64,000 bases of DNA from a virus, in IMG/VR virus record IMGVR_UViG_3300007760_000001, positions 88,524 to 152,523 of that record; one strand, 5' to 3'. Under the pieces are notes generated by a model. The model saw only the letters and a list, made by a program, of their open reading frames with translations, was not told the origin of the DNA and did not search any database. How positions within the stretch are numbered: position 1 is the stretch's first letter; each line of letters starts with the position of its first letter. A program made the translations under genes and the position numbers. Below, piece by piece: positions 17,301 to 27,400 of this stretch.

Positions 17301-20300
17301 TCCTTGGACAGGAATCCCCATCCCGGCGATGCCAGAACGATTGTGACTCCCTACACGAGATTTGCGATACGGGTTCATCCCCGTTGCATCGAGAGATCGG
17401 AAGGCCCTTTCGTAAACTGCCGTACCTGGGGTACGGAAGACCAGACCAGAGCTAATATGGGGGAACAGCGTATCGCTGATCCCTAAGCCCAAGCTCTTTT
17501 GGATCGCACGAGACTTAAATTCTCGTGAACCACTGTAATTTCCGTGGATAACACTTATCCCTGCCGTACTGCCCGACGCTGCTGTGTAAACAGTCAGCAT
17601 ATCAAGGGCCATGTTGCCGCTTACTGCGGGGCCAGAGTACACTTGTGAAGCGGCTTCGGCGGCCAGCATGTTTGCAGCCAAACCTTGAGCCGCCCAAGGG
17701 CTTTCAAAAACAATGCGACCTTGAGGATTAGCCACAGACAGTTCCCCATGGAACTCTGCGGTATTGAAGGTAGAGGGTAGCTCCACTCCAACATCAGCGG
17801 GTTTCAAGCCATTATAGAAAGGCCATGCCCCTCGTCCCCAAACCGTCATTTGGCCGATGCTTTCGACCTGTCGGGATCGGGGCGTTGCTCGGAAAGCGGT
17901 TGCTTGAACTAAGCCCAAACCACCATCCATAATAACGCCGGGACCAAGCCGTCTTGGGTATCCAAGATGGTTGACCCGCCCTGTTTCGGGGTCTACTACA
18001 AACTCGCCTTTAGCGTTGTCGCTTGCAGCCCCATCCAGCAGTCCAGCGGAATCCGCCAGCACCACCATCCTTGCAGAAAAGGGAACTGTTTGAACATTGT
18101 ATTCTTCATCTTCGCCCATAAACGCTGCATCGTTTACCGCAAAGAAAGCTCGACTGAAGTGCTGTCCGAAACGCCCAACTTGGTCGTGAACCCCTAAAAG
18201 CTCACAGCCAGTTTGCTCGAACAACGGTGCATTACCGGAGTCCGCCGCATAACCTTCAGTATTATGGGAAGCGGGGTGTTGATAGCTCGCAAGGAGTGGG
18301 ATCAATTCAGCCGATAGGGAGGACTTTCCAGCCACAAGCTGCGGATCAAGCGTCAGGCCCCGCAAAGACATCGGAGCACCTGTTGGAGACCCACCGGGGT
18401 CTACGACATCCGCTGTCATAATCGCATGAGCACCTAAACGGTCTCGGAAAACGCCCCAAAATAGTCCGTCGCCCGCCAGTTGCCAATCATCTCCGATTGG
18501 TGACGGTGTTACCGGAGCGAAGGAACTGAGTTTAGCGGGCTTGAAATCATCAAGATTCTTTCTCTTAAAGCCCTCAATCCGAATCAAAAGGGTTGCCACC
18601 ACTTGTGATTCACGCTGACGACCGGGGCTTAAAGCGTCATCCCGTCCAGAAGGCCGACCTAAAGGCTGGTGCATGTTGGGGGCATCTGAAAGCGGTCGAG
18701 TATTCGTAAGCACCGGAGCGGATACAATACGGAATAAGCCTGTGGACCATTTCTCAGAATTAGTTCCAAAACTGGGCGGGGAAATCTTCGTGTTTGAAGT
18801 AATCGGCTCATCCGACAACCGTAGATAAGAACCAACCAAAGAAGGCATCAAAATCGGCGGCTGAGAGGCCAATCCCATTTGGCCTACATGATAACCAAGC
18901 TGACCCGTACTTAAAGCGGCGTGGCCTGCGGCGGAAATGCCCGTAACAGGGTCGCCCAACCAATCCGCAACCCAATCACCGCCCGCTGCCCCTCGTAAGG
19001 CCAATAGGTCTGCGCCTGTCAAAGCGATTTGAATCGTAGTTTCCTGAATCACCACCCCATCAGGAGCTAATGTCGTTAGCTTACTTGGAAGGTGACCTGC
19101 GGAAACATCGAATCGCCCCGAAATTTCTCCGCCGCTTCGAGGAAATGCTGTCGCATACCGAGAGCGAAGGGGGCGAACATTTCGCAACCAGAGGTGAGCA
19201 TCACCACTGATTCGGATACCACCAACACCACCAACACGAGGAGCCTCATTAGAAATTCCGTGGGTGCTGGCTACCGCTGTGTTCTTTCGTTTACGGTCGG
19301 TCCAATAACCTTGAGTGTCTAAGCCGCCATCACTGGAAAGTACGGAGGCTGTCGTTTTGAAAGAGGCTTTCGCCATCCCACCCAAAGTGGTTGTGAAGGC
19401 ACCAGCTTCTAAGTACACCGAGGACTGACTAAAATCTTGTGGTGCAAGAGAGTCCGGGCGGTAGCCGTGAATAACATTGTGAAGGGCAAGGCCCGTAGGT
19501 TCTAATGCCCCCATTGAAGAGAACAAGGAAACCCTGCCCGCCCCAACCAATACGGAAGAAGGAGTGGTGGATGTCCCACCAGATAGCCCCTGATCTTTGA
19601 CAGAAACATCCATGTTCCTGTTGTGGACCAGATGGGCTACGGCGGCATGTGTGCCGCCCAAGGGAGAAGGAACAATAGAAACACTTGTTGTCAGCGTCCC
19701 CCACAAAGACCCGAAGGAAGATAAGGGGAGAACTTGATCAGGACTCGTAATCGCTGTGGGGTCGAACCCCGCCGTGACACCAGCACCCCTTACAAGAGAA
19801 GTGCTGTTACGAGGACCAGCTAAAACATACAGGTGTGGTGAGGTTTTGTGTTTTGCCAGAACCCGACCTTCAATAGAACATTCAATGGCTTGGTTACCTT
19901 TGGTGACTGAGCCGAAAGAAACAATGTCTCCGAACGCAATATCGCTCCAAACGGTTTCCGGTAACTGCCACTCGCTTCTATCAACGGGTTTCGTTTCCAA
20001 CAGAAAGGAAGTGTGGCTTATGGGGTATGGGTCGAACAAAGCCCGACCGAAAGAGTTCTCGTTGAACTCCTCTACACCAAAGGTCATATAGATATTGGTG
20101 ATCCCAGCATCTTTACCGTGCCGACCTTCGGGGAGAATTTCTGGCCTATCCCAAGGCCAAGACCAACGTCCGGCCCAACCTGAAGCGGGGTGGTCATACG
20201 CAATACCACCCGTCCTACCGAGAAAGTTTGCTTCGCCAACAGTTGTGGCGTTCGGGTCTGTGAAGGGCCTTTGGGTTTTACTTACCCCTCCAACAACATG

Positions 20301-23300
20301 AACATCAAGCCCAAGCCCTACGGCCCCCATCAAGGATTGATCGTTAAACCAATCGGACATGCCTCCAGTTGGGAACTTGACATCAAATAAGTAGCCCTTG
20401 CCACTTCTTCTAAAGCTGGTGATGGGGAAAGAGCCTGCATATCGCCCTAAGGGGCGGGTGCCGCTTCGTTCAAAACCAAGTTCTTGAACATTCCCTCGCA
20501 AGGTAAGAGAGTGGTGATCCCACGACCCCGTGTTCACAGACGTGGGGTACTCTTCAGGTCCACTCACATAGGAGTTATCTCCATAGAACAATCCACAGCG
20601 GGACTTCCCTGACTGGTGCTCAAATGTCCCACCGAGGAAATGAACTAAACTCTCTCTCTCTTTCCCGTCACTACTGGCTGGCCGCACTTCCAACAATACG
20701 TTGTGAAAGGGAGCGGCTTTCCGATGAAGCTCACTTGCGTTACTGGCATTCATGCCACCCAACTCGCTCTCAATATTGAGAGCGACCCCTCGGCCACCGC
20801 ACAAGAGAGCAACTTGGTCTCCCGCTTCTGCGGGGTGTCGATGATCGTTTCGAGCCGTGAAGATCAACTGGTGTTCGTACTTAACCGCATCTAAGGTAAG
20901 AGGTCCGGCGGTAGTCGTAACCGTCGTAGTGTTCTGCAACTCAGGGTTTTCAGATGGGGTCAGGATATCCTGAAGGAAGTTAGCTTTACCCAACGCAACT
21001 AATGTAGAGGGGTTCTGAGAAGTCGCTACGTCGGAGTACAGTCCCGTCTTATTGAGGTAATCGGCTAACTCAATTGGATTGGTGCAAGTAACTGGGTGGA
21101 CGGGTTTTGGGATCACCATCTCATAGTGAATCCAAGCCGTAGGTGTTCTTGGGTCTGCTGATCGTAGGTCGATCAGAAATCTCAATGCTGTCTTGATCTC
21201 AACTGGAAATTCAAGTTTAGATACCAAGTAAGGAGTTTCGGGGAGGGCTTGAATTTGCCGCCCCGTGGCCGTCAGTACCTTTTGCTTGTGAACAGGATCT
21301 GAGTCAAAATCTACAACATTCCGATTGGCACCCGTTAGAGTCCGTAAACCATAGCGTCCAGCAGGGGTTCCTGTGTTCAGGTGGTCAGAAATATCTTTCC
21401 AAGTAAGCACCCCATCAGAAGTGGCGGTAGCCCACCAAAGCGGATTTGATGCCGCTTCCGCCCTACGCTTATCGGTGGACCCGATGGTAACCATGTCTCG
21501 TTTGAGGGCATACCCAAAACGCTGACCCTTTGCCGGGATGTTTTGGGTAATGACAACAGAGCTAACTGTGGCACCCTCAACAACCGCCGATAAAAGATTC
21601 GCTATACCGTCTTGTTCGTGGGACTCGAAAAGCTCAAGAGCGTTCCAATCTCCGGTATTGGTATTCCGAAGGGCGATTGAAAAACCATTAGGAACAGGAG
21701 AGCCTACTTTTGGTTGGACTCCAATATCCTCGATCAGACCAGCGACCCGTCGCCATTGAACACCAGATGCGGGAGAGGACTCCCAATTGGTGTACATACG
21801 ACCACGAGAGACTTCGATTCCGATCTCATGTGTTTGATCGGGGGCTGGCAGGTGGCCAGAAGGCATCCATGGAGGATCGTCAGTTGACCATCGTTGCGTT
21901 TTAGCGTCGAAATGGAACCGAGAGATTTCTGATGTTTTCCCGTCTCCGAGGTCTCCAAGAGGGAAGAAGGCTCGCAACTCTTCGGCGGGACCAGCCACCG
22001 CTGTCGGCATGACCGTCATCGAGCCGTCGAAATTGTAGGTCACATTTCCGTAAGCTAATCGGACAACATCCGTGCGAGCACTGCTACCGTAAGTCGTATC
22101 AAAACGATGATCTAAATCCCCACGGTGCCTGAAAAAAACACCCGTATCTTGATTAAGAGTGATCGTGTTTGGCCCTATCGTTGAGAAAGGCCCTACTCCA
22201 ACTTGGAAGTAGATTTGTCTGAAGGAGATTTCCTCTGGACCCCATTTGATCCCGTCGTAATAGATATGGAGATCCGACAAAGGATGGTGATCTTGCGTAT
22301 CCAAATAGGGAAGACCAGAAGGCTGCATCGCAAGGGTGAGGTGACCCGTTTCTGGGAAACTCCCTACTTCAAAGGAGCCTCGAAGTACCGTTAAGGTATC
22401 CCCCCAACTGTAATCCTTTACCTTGGGAAGATGCCGCAACATCTTTTTGCTTGAGAAGACATCTCGTTGAGTGGGGTTTGGGTAACCCAAATTTGCCGAA
22501 TGTAGATCCCCGCCCGTCATTCGGACAGAGGAACCTCGTTGGCCGCCTTCCATAGAGTAAGGCACAAAAGCAGCCCATAAGAGAGGCCGCCCCGCCTTAT
22601 CCAAAGCAATGTCTCCGCCCGGTTTAGGGGTGTGGGAGAACTTCACGACACCCGAAGCGTAATCAATGTCTACATATTGGGTTTCGTCTAAATCGGGATC
22701 GAGAATCAACTCACGGGAAGCTAATGGCCTCTCATAGTCTGGTCGTTCAGCTTTGCTTTTATCCGAAGGGAAAAGAACCATTCGGAAACCGAGGTCCAAA
22801 AGACTCCCAGGATCAGTGTACTTTTGTGTGTTCGGGATCGCTCGATCTGCTCGTGCAGAAGAGCCTCCGCCGGGAACATCGTTTGTCCCATGCACCTTTA
22901 AGGAACGGCCAACTTCTTTCGGGTCGATCAAACCCGTCAAACGAGCCGAATCTAACGCATCGGCATCAAAGTTAACCCCTGGCCCGTGAAGAGAATCAAT
23001 CCCATCGTGGGCGGTACAATGGAGTTCGCCAACACCCGGCCCCTGAGTACGTAACTCGTGGTTAGGGTTCGCCAAAAAGAAGGGAACCCCTGTTTCAGGG
23101 TCTACGGTGTTGTGGTGTCGCAGTTCTACAAAGTATCCCTTTGACTTCGTTCGACCAATCTTGACTGCTTCAAAATAGCCGAGAGCACGTTTCGCCGTTG
23201 GGCAAACGGCAGGTAGACCTTCTTTGTCGAGATTGACTTCCGAAATGTGGATAATCGTAGTTTTCGGGTCTCCACCACCCAACCGCTTATCAAGCCACTC

Positions 23301-24365
23301 ATAAACACCTTTCTTGACTCCGATGCGGAACCGTCCAGGTGGTGAAATCCCTAAGAAGTTCACATGAAGCGGAGCTTCGTGACTCAAGATCGCTTTGAAT
23401 GTGCCGTGATCTGAATCGTATTCGGGGTCGAGGCTGATTGCTACAGGTCGAGGAATCGGCAAAGCCACTCGGCCCATGTAGTCGGCGGTGTCCCCTTTCC
23501 AAGCCACACGGGGCATCCAAAGATCGTCCGAAGCGGCGGAAGTTGGGGGAGTGACGACAAAGGACCGATTGTTGGAACCTCTAACGGGAACCAGCCGTGC
23601 GGTCTTCGCTTTTAATATGGTGATAGCTTTGAAAAAGCGTTTGTTGGAAGTGCTGGTCGTCTCGAAATACTCGTCGAGAGTCTTCGGGCCTTCCAAATCA
23701 ATAATAGTGTTGTCTCGGATACTTTTGATACGAAACAACTCGTATCGAGCCGTACCGAGATGCTTTTCGGTCTCTACATGCCCTCTCTCTGGAAGGGTGG
23801 GGGGCTTGGAGACTTTCTTTGTAGTGGGGTCGTAAAGAGGACCGCCAGGATCGGTAACTACAATCCAATAAGGGTGGTTTTCCACATCGTCTGACTTAAG
23901 GCCATAAATGTTGCTAATTGCCGTGCTAAATTCCAAACGGCGGGGGCCAGTAACTGCCCACTGGTGTTGCGCCAACTCTGCGTTTTTAAGAGTTGGTCCA
24001 TGCACCTCAAAGCTAACGGGGTGGCCTACAAGGGATAGCCCTAAATCCCCTTGGGCATTTGTGTTCCAAGCATACGGAACAAAGTTGATCTCTGGATAAC
24101 CTCGCCGCCCCAAACGATTGTCAAAGCCGCTAATCGGTGCGGGAATATCAGCTTGGGTCGGTAATTTACCGTGTCCTAAGGTGTAGGATGCCGCCCAACT
24201 ACCAGCGAAATCCTTTACTGCTTCTGCTGCTCGAATTGCTCTTGGAGGCACAGAGTCTTGACGACCAAACAATTCTTGCCAAGGCTGGCGTAATTGATCC
24301 GTGTCAGCGGCCTCTGCGAGCAACTTTCGCAAGCGATTTAATAGATCGTTCGTGCCCGTGGCCAT
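11328..24365 (-). CDS. Giant virion protein, 4345 aa, beta-rich with a helical/hydrophobic insert
   Basis: This is one of the two largest proteins in the window. The start is ATG 24365, behind GGAG; a TTG one codon upstream is less likely. Residues 1-70 are helical (LLNRLRKLLAEAADT). Residues 70 to about 3330 are beta-rich, with many Gly, Pro and aromatic residues, as in phage fibre or adhesin shells. Residues about 3345-3392 are strongly hydrophobic (DIVAMIVGPMLTALMDLAAALL). About 3409-3618 form a long coiled coil (LEDLKGDKQEVLSWIDYLKTK, LMEHLTLLNDQITLLNDQL). About 3712-3757 are hydrophobic again (ELVWLVVAFIEKLMDILKLVL). The final 590 residues return to beta-rich. No protease, hydrolase or glycosidase motif was recognised. 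A host-binding or envelope-penetrating role is inferred from the insert and from the fibre genes around it. A classical tape measure is unlikely because most of the chain is not helical. The gene is followed by a coupled small gene. Confidence 0.75.
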   Translation of the reverse strand: MATGTNDLLNRLRKLLAEAADTDQLRQPWQELFGRQDSVPPRAIRAAEAVKDFAGSWAASYTLGHGKLPTQADIPAPISGFDNRLGRRGYPEINFVPYAWNTNAQGDLGLSLVGHPVSFEVHGPTLKNAELAQHQWAVTGPRRLEFSTAISNIYGLKSDDVENHPYWIVVTDPGGPLYDPTTKKVSKPPTLPERGHVETEKHLGTARYELFRIKSIRDNTIIDLEGPKTLDEYFETTSTSNKRFFKAITILKAKTARLVPVRGSNNRSFVVTPPTSAASDDLWMPRVAWKGDTADYMGRVALPIPRPVAISLDPEYDSDHGTFKAILSHEAPLHVNFLGISPPGRFRIGVKKGVYEWLDKRLGGGDPKTTIIHISEVNLDKEGLPAVCPTAKRALGYFEAVKIGRTKSKGYFVELRHHNTVDPETGVPFFLANPNHELRTQGPGVGELHCTAHDGIDSLHGPGVNFDADALDSARLTGLIDPKEVGRSLKVHGTNDVPGGGSSARADRAIPNTQKYTDPGSLLDLGFRMVLFPSDKSKAERPDYERPLASRELILDPDLDETQYVDIDYASGVVKFSHTPKPGGDIALDKAGRPLLWAAFVPYSMEGGQRGSSVRMTGGDLHSANLGYPNPTQRDVFSSKKMLRHLPKVKDYSWGDTLTVLRGSFEVGSFPETGHLTLAMQPSGLPYLDTQDHHPLSDLHIYYDGIKWGPEEISFRQIYFQVGVGPFSTIGPNTITLNQDTGVFFRHRGDLDHRFDTTYGSSARTDVVRLAYGNVTYNFDGSMTVMPTAVAGPAEELRAFFPLGDLGDGKTSEISRFHFDAKTQRWSTDDPPWMPSGHLPAPDQTHEIGIEVSRGRMYTNWESSPASGVQWRRVAGLIEDIGVQPKVGSPVPNGFSIALRNTNTGDWNALELFESHEQDGIANLLSAVVEGATVSSVVITQNIPAKGQRFGYALKRDMVTIGSTDKRRAEAASNPLWWATATSDGVLTWKDISDHLNTGTPAGRYGLRTLTGANRNVVDFDSDPVHKQKVLTATGRQIQALPETPYLVSKLEFPVEIKTALRFLIDLRSADPRTPTAWIHYEMVIPKPVHPVTCTNPIELADYLNKTGLYSDVATSQNPSTLVALGKANFLQDILTPSENPELQNTTTVTTTAGPLTLDAVKYEHQLIFTARNDHRHPAEAGDQVALLCGGRGVALNIESELGGMNASNASELHRKAAPFHNVLLEVRPASSDGKERESLVHFLGGTFEHQSGKSRCGLFYGDNSYVSGPEEYPTSVNTGSWDHHSLTLRGNVQELGFERSGTRPLGRYAGSFPITSFRRSGKGYLFDVKFPTGGMSDWFNDQSLMGAVGLGLDVHVVGGVSKTQRPFTDPNATTVGEANFLGRTGGIAYDHPASGWAGRWSWPWDRPEILPEGRHGKDAGITNIYMTFGVEEFNENSFGRALFDPYPISHTSFLLETKPVDRSEWQLPETVWSDIAFGDIVSFGSVTKGNQAIECSIEGRVLAKHKTSPHLYVLAGPRNSTSLVRGAGVTAGFDPTAITSPDQVLPLSSFGSLWGTLTTSVSIVPSPLGGTHAAVAHLVHNRNMDVSVKDQGLSGGTSTTPSSVLVGAGRVSLFSSMGALEPTGLALHNVIHGYRPDSLAPQDFSQSSVYLEAGAFTTTLGGMAKASFKTTASVLSSDGGLDTQGYWTDRKRKNTAVASTHGISNEAPRVGGVGGIRISGDAHLWLRNVRPLRSRYATAFPRSGGEISGRFDVSAGHLPSKLTTLAPDGVVIQETTIQIALTGADLLALRGAAGGDWVADWLGDPVTGISAAGHAALSTGQLGYHVGQMGLASQPPILMPSLVGSYLRLSDEPITSNTKISPPSFGTNSEKWSTGLFRIVSAPVLTNTRPLSDAPNMHQPLGRPSGRDDALSPGRQRESQVVATLLIRIEGFKRKNLDDFKPAKLSSFAPVTPSPIGDDWQLAGDGLFWGVFRDRLGAHAIMTADVVDPGGSPTGAPMSLRGLTLDPQLVAGKSSLSAELIPLLASYQHPASHNTEGYAADSGNAPLFEQTGCELLGVHDQVGRFGQHFSRAFFAVNDAAFMGEDEEYNVQTVPFSARMVVLADSAGLLDGAASDNAKGEFVVDPETGRVNHLGYPRRLGPGVIMDGGLGLVQATAFRATPRSRQVESIGQMTVWGRGAWPFYNGLKPADVGVELPSTFNTAEFHGELSVANPQGRIVFESPWAAQGLAANMLAAEAASQVYSGPAVSGNMALDMLTVYTAASGSTAGISVIHGNYSGSREFKSRAIQKSLGLGISDTLFPHISSGLVFRTPGTAVYERAFRSLDATGMNPYRKSRVGSHNRSGIAGMGIPVQGEVLLLPQGPTGRGEFRANQNLMGDPTKHASGGGITPTDIPLYEFVNATISSIYVEDGVGGLPPSATLPNARLDISPFGFNASAVFQADSVFGAGQFSNPANTNAPCLSIFDRGHYTHFGQPGAISQAYRHAISREDPGFFNKDTALVQMRLLDGMVVEDTTNGTFYTVGATGRFQNLKNASTSLGILGDGVRSPTNGSLVAQSVRKVPYFNPIDPLTPFIRYAAPEVVYDISENFDPDVDREPFSEKGLANGFGDRVDRRFVRRPLSGHNMRITPNVEFVPVLGPRGVSGGLSEPAYWRFETGRTGDYWVKTALQGDAVFYDLNHRFVAPSPETGEGDVGRMLYVCGTHTYAHTGWYTIIDVVEDWQVVDRADLRDGRGLYVHPEHTAKVKSVALLRKYNCDDSQRVPLSMKPKGTRSDDHTGWFPLRPRAPYVSSISDRHTNCGDQMGHFGLCRRSTPVVHGDQEWLLPSYDNLYLNFHLAGEVNQPAPYGGAFDGFGQNPLLFSTSISKADMVLAGVCGDNTDWPTAAPVALTSELAANFLNGRSESNGVLFLETVFPGINAGNGFVVWNVKGDVLSAHYDLAALESIGLSESYPVYDRVVGGSACFQVHWRTRRDVAQVGVPTGALAPYLPYTSPESISYDVYDGPHVVGFSKDIGHSCGVDRSVGDRNNALPMPYIGYLSQDPAGIYNPNTTEDTDLVFPLMPVQSAARGLRWVFSHPLSEENAGSYVHLTRPHIHRFGSILDSQRIAGQTTEMQIDSTWTSGHQRALDVQKNKGRLDLRTDIFRINRCPTTTKLLLGGDCETFFPEFSNNRYLAATVKGDDTGFSRPIMYAPLGVHGSWPDTDEPSVLGETGGVHFPVRYALQPIAREKIITVSPSSAKSSTVMSRGRSELSTGSVQGPQGVGPGLAIGMPGTLTAPETSFAMEPWQLVSRTDMTRFDSMNVLEKIITQSKGYISPTGGYYDSRVEINNANFDMKPIANVLAEVAAEGAILAAEMIQLVGDIVAMIVGPMLTALMDLAAALLQLLTEFFNLIVADQLLKACLADPVSANYHILVAELEDLKGDKQEVLSWIDYLKTKKDALELYLKKADEDLVAATKLVFQITAELTATTADASTVTAQISAIDTILANLATLIAAEDTIIDNLETMIQAIEDDLQTNYDWNSDHEADHYANDMTVWTLLQDRKAHQQDLQKHVHVRNMMLADKMEKEQEKLELMEHLTLLNDQITLLNDQLADATTAQALAENDFNRLKNKFKHTDWSDHSNDMYALGDWDFVFPAMLGQFESPALDDYCYSSMLDVASRWATDISNDLANKAAQVAAEAAAVIHGGNTLEFLLNAFESTTISADQAIEIAYAKLLVLENIIYELVWLVVAFIEKLMDILKLVLEVFMEGLLGLGGWSAPNPEWLTPIDSTYMWSPAGEWWQLYQPAWASNGPGADHPPPTLKVDLTEAFTQAIAPGSGLNSPHPGRAPRGVRLNRLWVNFGVWGNDPAATSGLGGDRRPWETPGYLPSLETNTAMGADVLDPQYMAFNLILEIPGSQARVWDANDGSDFAKSSGNSGFPFGGRAPTASTTHNSNSLTRHDPHQQRFPGGTIVVPLYCNREAGDMMPNTMERFVTVGPKPSIVARKSYEFNAPVRNPTPDWSGGFYEYGFGTASERPDDLSYFDPNTLAGSGSMGLSGHLHSWDIPDLWLAIPAHMQDANKGLFVNSYNPVLWGGMDFARWKDDATELDGVFSHAKYSRVQASVFPRQSRTGGGLRSAFTSGLIPHGKAFSGFYPQSLSAATLTGLTVAHSGTMPPPPTAEAGSYAESNLEAGYSCPHGFTIALTPVGDFYHEPMGEVGSGLLARLPIHPRKATEQPGNPKLDYNDPRLRVGRYGRQLETLEAVPIESSEMLRQMRVGNWLELILERYGIPAASGSMLPPGARVYLEVAVGPGNASNNNSLGGNLQGTLGAGAWVGNIKLSFDVETADGTAWTTDVNVLGDEEG

Positions 24366-24416
24366 CAATCAATCTCCATGCTTCTGTGAAAGGCGGGGTA
24401 TAGGCAACGCATTGGA

Positions 24417-27400
24417 TTACTTCACTCCCGCTACACGTATGCCGCACAAGCCTTGAAGATGTTGTGGGGGAGCGGTTGGCCCACCCATTTCAAAGTTCAG
24501 ATATTTACCGCCACCTTGATACATGATCACCTTCACCAAAATTACCGCCCCATTTAGACCCTCAAACAACTGCGCTGGGGGTCCGAGGTTGCACCTTACC
24601 GTGCATCTATTGATCCCCATCTTCGGCATCGGGGTCAGATCCTTTGTCTCTGGCCCGACAACCATACAACCAGCACCATCAGCAAAGGGGTCTTGCTTTG
24701 ATGGGCCTTCACCATCTCTTCGCCCAATATCCATCCAAGAGGTCAAACCCGGAACCTTGATAAGAATCGCCAGTTCGGGGCTGCCCGGTTCTGGTGCCTC
24801 CCATTTGAACTGCTCAAGGTTCAGACCACGAATTTCCAAATCTACTAAAGAAGCCCCGACCGCATCATGACCAAGACCGAAGGCCCGTACCCAACTCCGA
24901 CCTATACTTATATGGTCAGCCATATCCGCCGCCTCAATGCCGCTGTAATCACAAGCGGAATTTTGAGTCGGTAAGTAGTTCTTGGTGTAGTCGTGTTGGG
25001 GGTAGATCAAAATCCCGCTGGTTGGCGTAGGATCTGTCACACCAAACTTAATGAATGGGTTTCGATCTGGCCAACCTGCAACTTGAAGCTCAAGCCGTTG
25101 GGCCGCTTCAGTTAGGGGCACCGTATGGGATTTGGATGTCAGCCAATGAATTGCGTCCCAAGCTGTACCGTGAACATCTTCAAGTCGAATAGGAACATGG
25201 AGGTTGGTAATTACGCCATGAGGGAGTCCTGGCCCACACAAAGTTTCAGTATCTTTTAGTCCTAACGGCAAGCTGCCATCAGGAGCTTTGAAATCGCTAC
25301 GGTAGCGGTATGTTTCATCGAGAAAGAGTTCCTTAGGGTCTTTAGCCCCATGCCAAAGATCCTCATGGGTGGTGGGATCGGCAGGGGTGGAAAACCAGAT
25401 GTCCGTTAGGTTGCTGTATCTTACGGGGTTGGGGCGATCCTTACTGTGATCTGACCCGTGCCAGAGCAAAGTGGCATCTTTAAGACCCTCACCGTAATTA
25501 TAGATACGGATACCTAAATCAAAGAAATGGTCGTGATGGTTCATATGCCGACCATGATTAAGAGGGCGGCGAAAGAACGCTCGTAAAGAAGCATCTTGTG
25601 AAAACTTCGGGAGCGTGTCCCCATCAAAATACAGAGCGGGGTCGTCAATCTGTTCGAGCAACATTTGGGCTACCGTATCCTCAACGGGAACGGGAAAGGA
25701 TGCGTTATCGGATAAGAGGTGTCCTGTACCGAAATGGATGCGACCTCTTCGGAAATTGATTTCTTGCTGAAACGCTTCGGCTGGCTCTCCTCCCCCTACC
25801 GTAGCAACAGTGGTATCCGCAGCGGGAGTGAACGCCGAAGTTCCCAAAAACGCAGGGAACATATTGCCCATGTATAAGGCATCCCCTGTGATAGCCGATT
25901 CGCCATACCCATCCTTACCGTCATGCGTCAGGAAAGAAGTCTCAAATAGGCCATATACGGGAGGTGTGGCATCGTGGTCTGGGGCCTTTAGAGTAACAAC
26001 CAGCCCTTCAGCCCGTAAACCCGTCGTATAGTTTTGCTCATAGCCAGCAGACAGAGCGTACTCAATCCCGCTTACGGCCATCACCTCTCCGACCTCCCAA
26101 GAGACCTGCGCTATATCATGTTGTCCTTCCCCATCTACAATCGGAGGTACGGGGTGTTTACAGAACTCGCTGTCCTTATCTCCAAGGACATCCTCGTAAA
26201 CATTGGATCGAAGCACATGGTAACAAGAGGAATGGACAGGATCGGTTGAAGCCCGAACCTTGTTCCACACAGATCCGAGATGGCTCCAATCAACCAGATT
26301 GGCACTATACATCTTGTCCTGCGTAGGCATTTCAAGATCCCGCACCATCTCCTCGAAGTAAGCCTCTTTCTTGAAGTGGATTAGGACATAGTGACCGCAA
26401 TCTCGTGGGTCATATTCAAGGAGAGTGTCGTCAGGGAGAAGGAACTGGTGGCGGTAGCGAGCTACCTGATAGGTCCAGTAGTCTTTGGCAAAGGATCTAA
26501 AGTCCCCTGCGTGTTCAAGATCAGTACCGGGATCGAGCGCAGCGATTGAGGGCTTCTCGTAAAACCGATAAAGCTCTTCGGGCGGAGTCCAAGGCAAGCC
26601 GTGGGGTTTGGTGTAATCAACTAAGTAAGGCAACCGATAACGGAAAAAGTTGCCCTTATGCCCACCACCACGAGCAATTTTAGAACCGCCAAGAATCGGG
26701 ATGCCGTCAGGGATCAATTCGATGCCCGCATTAGGGTCTGTGCCAAGACGAACTTGACCAGCAGCCGGTGCTCCTTGGCTTCCGTCTCCATCAAAATCAT
26801 AGAATTCGTTTGGAAGGTCGTTCCCGTGAAGATCCCTGCCCATATGGATCTCAAACAAGTTGTACTGACCTGTGGCCCGTCCGGGGAATGTAAAGGGGTC
26901 GTAGGAGTGGGGGGCGCAATCGCCTCCGTGCTCACCGAGCCAGAAAATACCACCCGGATACCCATCGCACTTATCAAGGATGCCTTGGCCAAGATTCAAA
27001 GCGGCCAAGACTCGAAGTTTGAAGTCTTCGGGGTGGTGAAGGTGTGCGAATTCCCCATTCGGCTCAAACCGAATCAGGGCAAGGGTTCCACGGTCGGCGG
27101 GGAACACAACTCCAGAAACGACAACTTCCTTACCTCCCTCTGGCCCACTGGAAGGAATGATCTCGTGGGTCATGGAAAGGCGGTTGTTCTCGGAGTTTTC
27201 ATCCTTTTCTCTAACAAAGGCTCCAGCGTGAGCCTTGCCAACACCGCCACCAAGATAGGAGCCGTCTTCTACATTGAAGATCGGGTCGGTGTAAGGGTCG
27301 TTGCCCTTGGGCAAGAACTCTGTCGCCCCTCTCGGAGATCGCCAGAAGTAAGGGTAGATTTCAAGGCCCGTATCGGGGTCAGGAATTGGATCTCCATCAG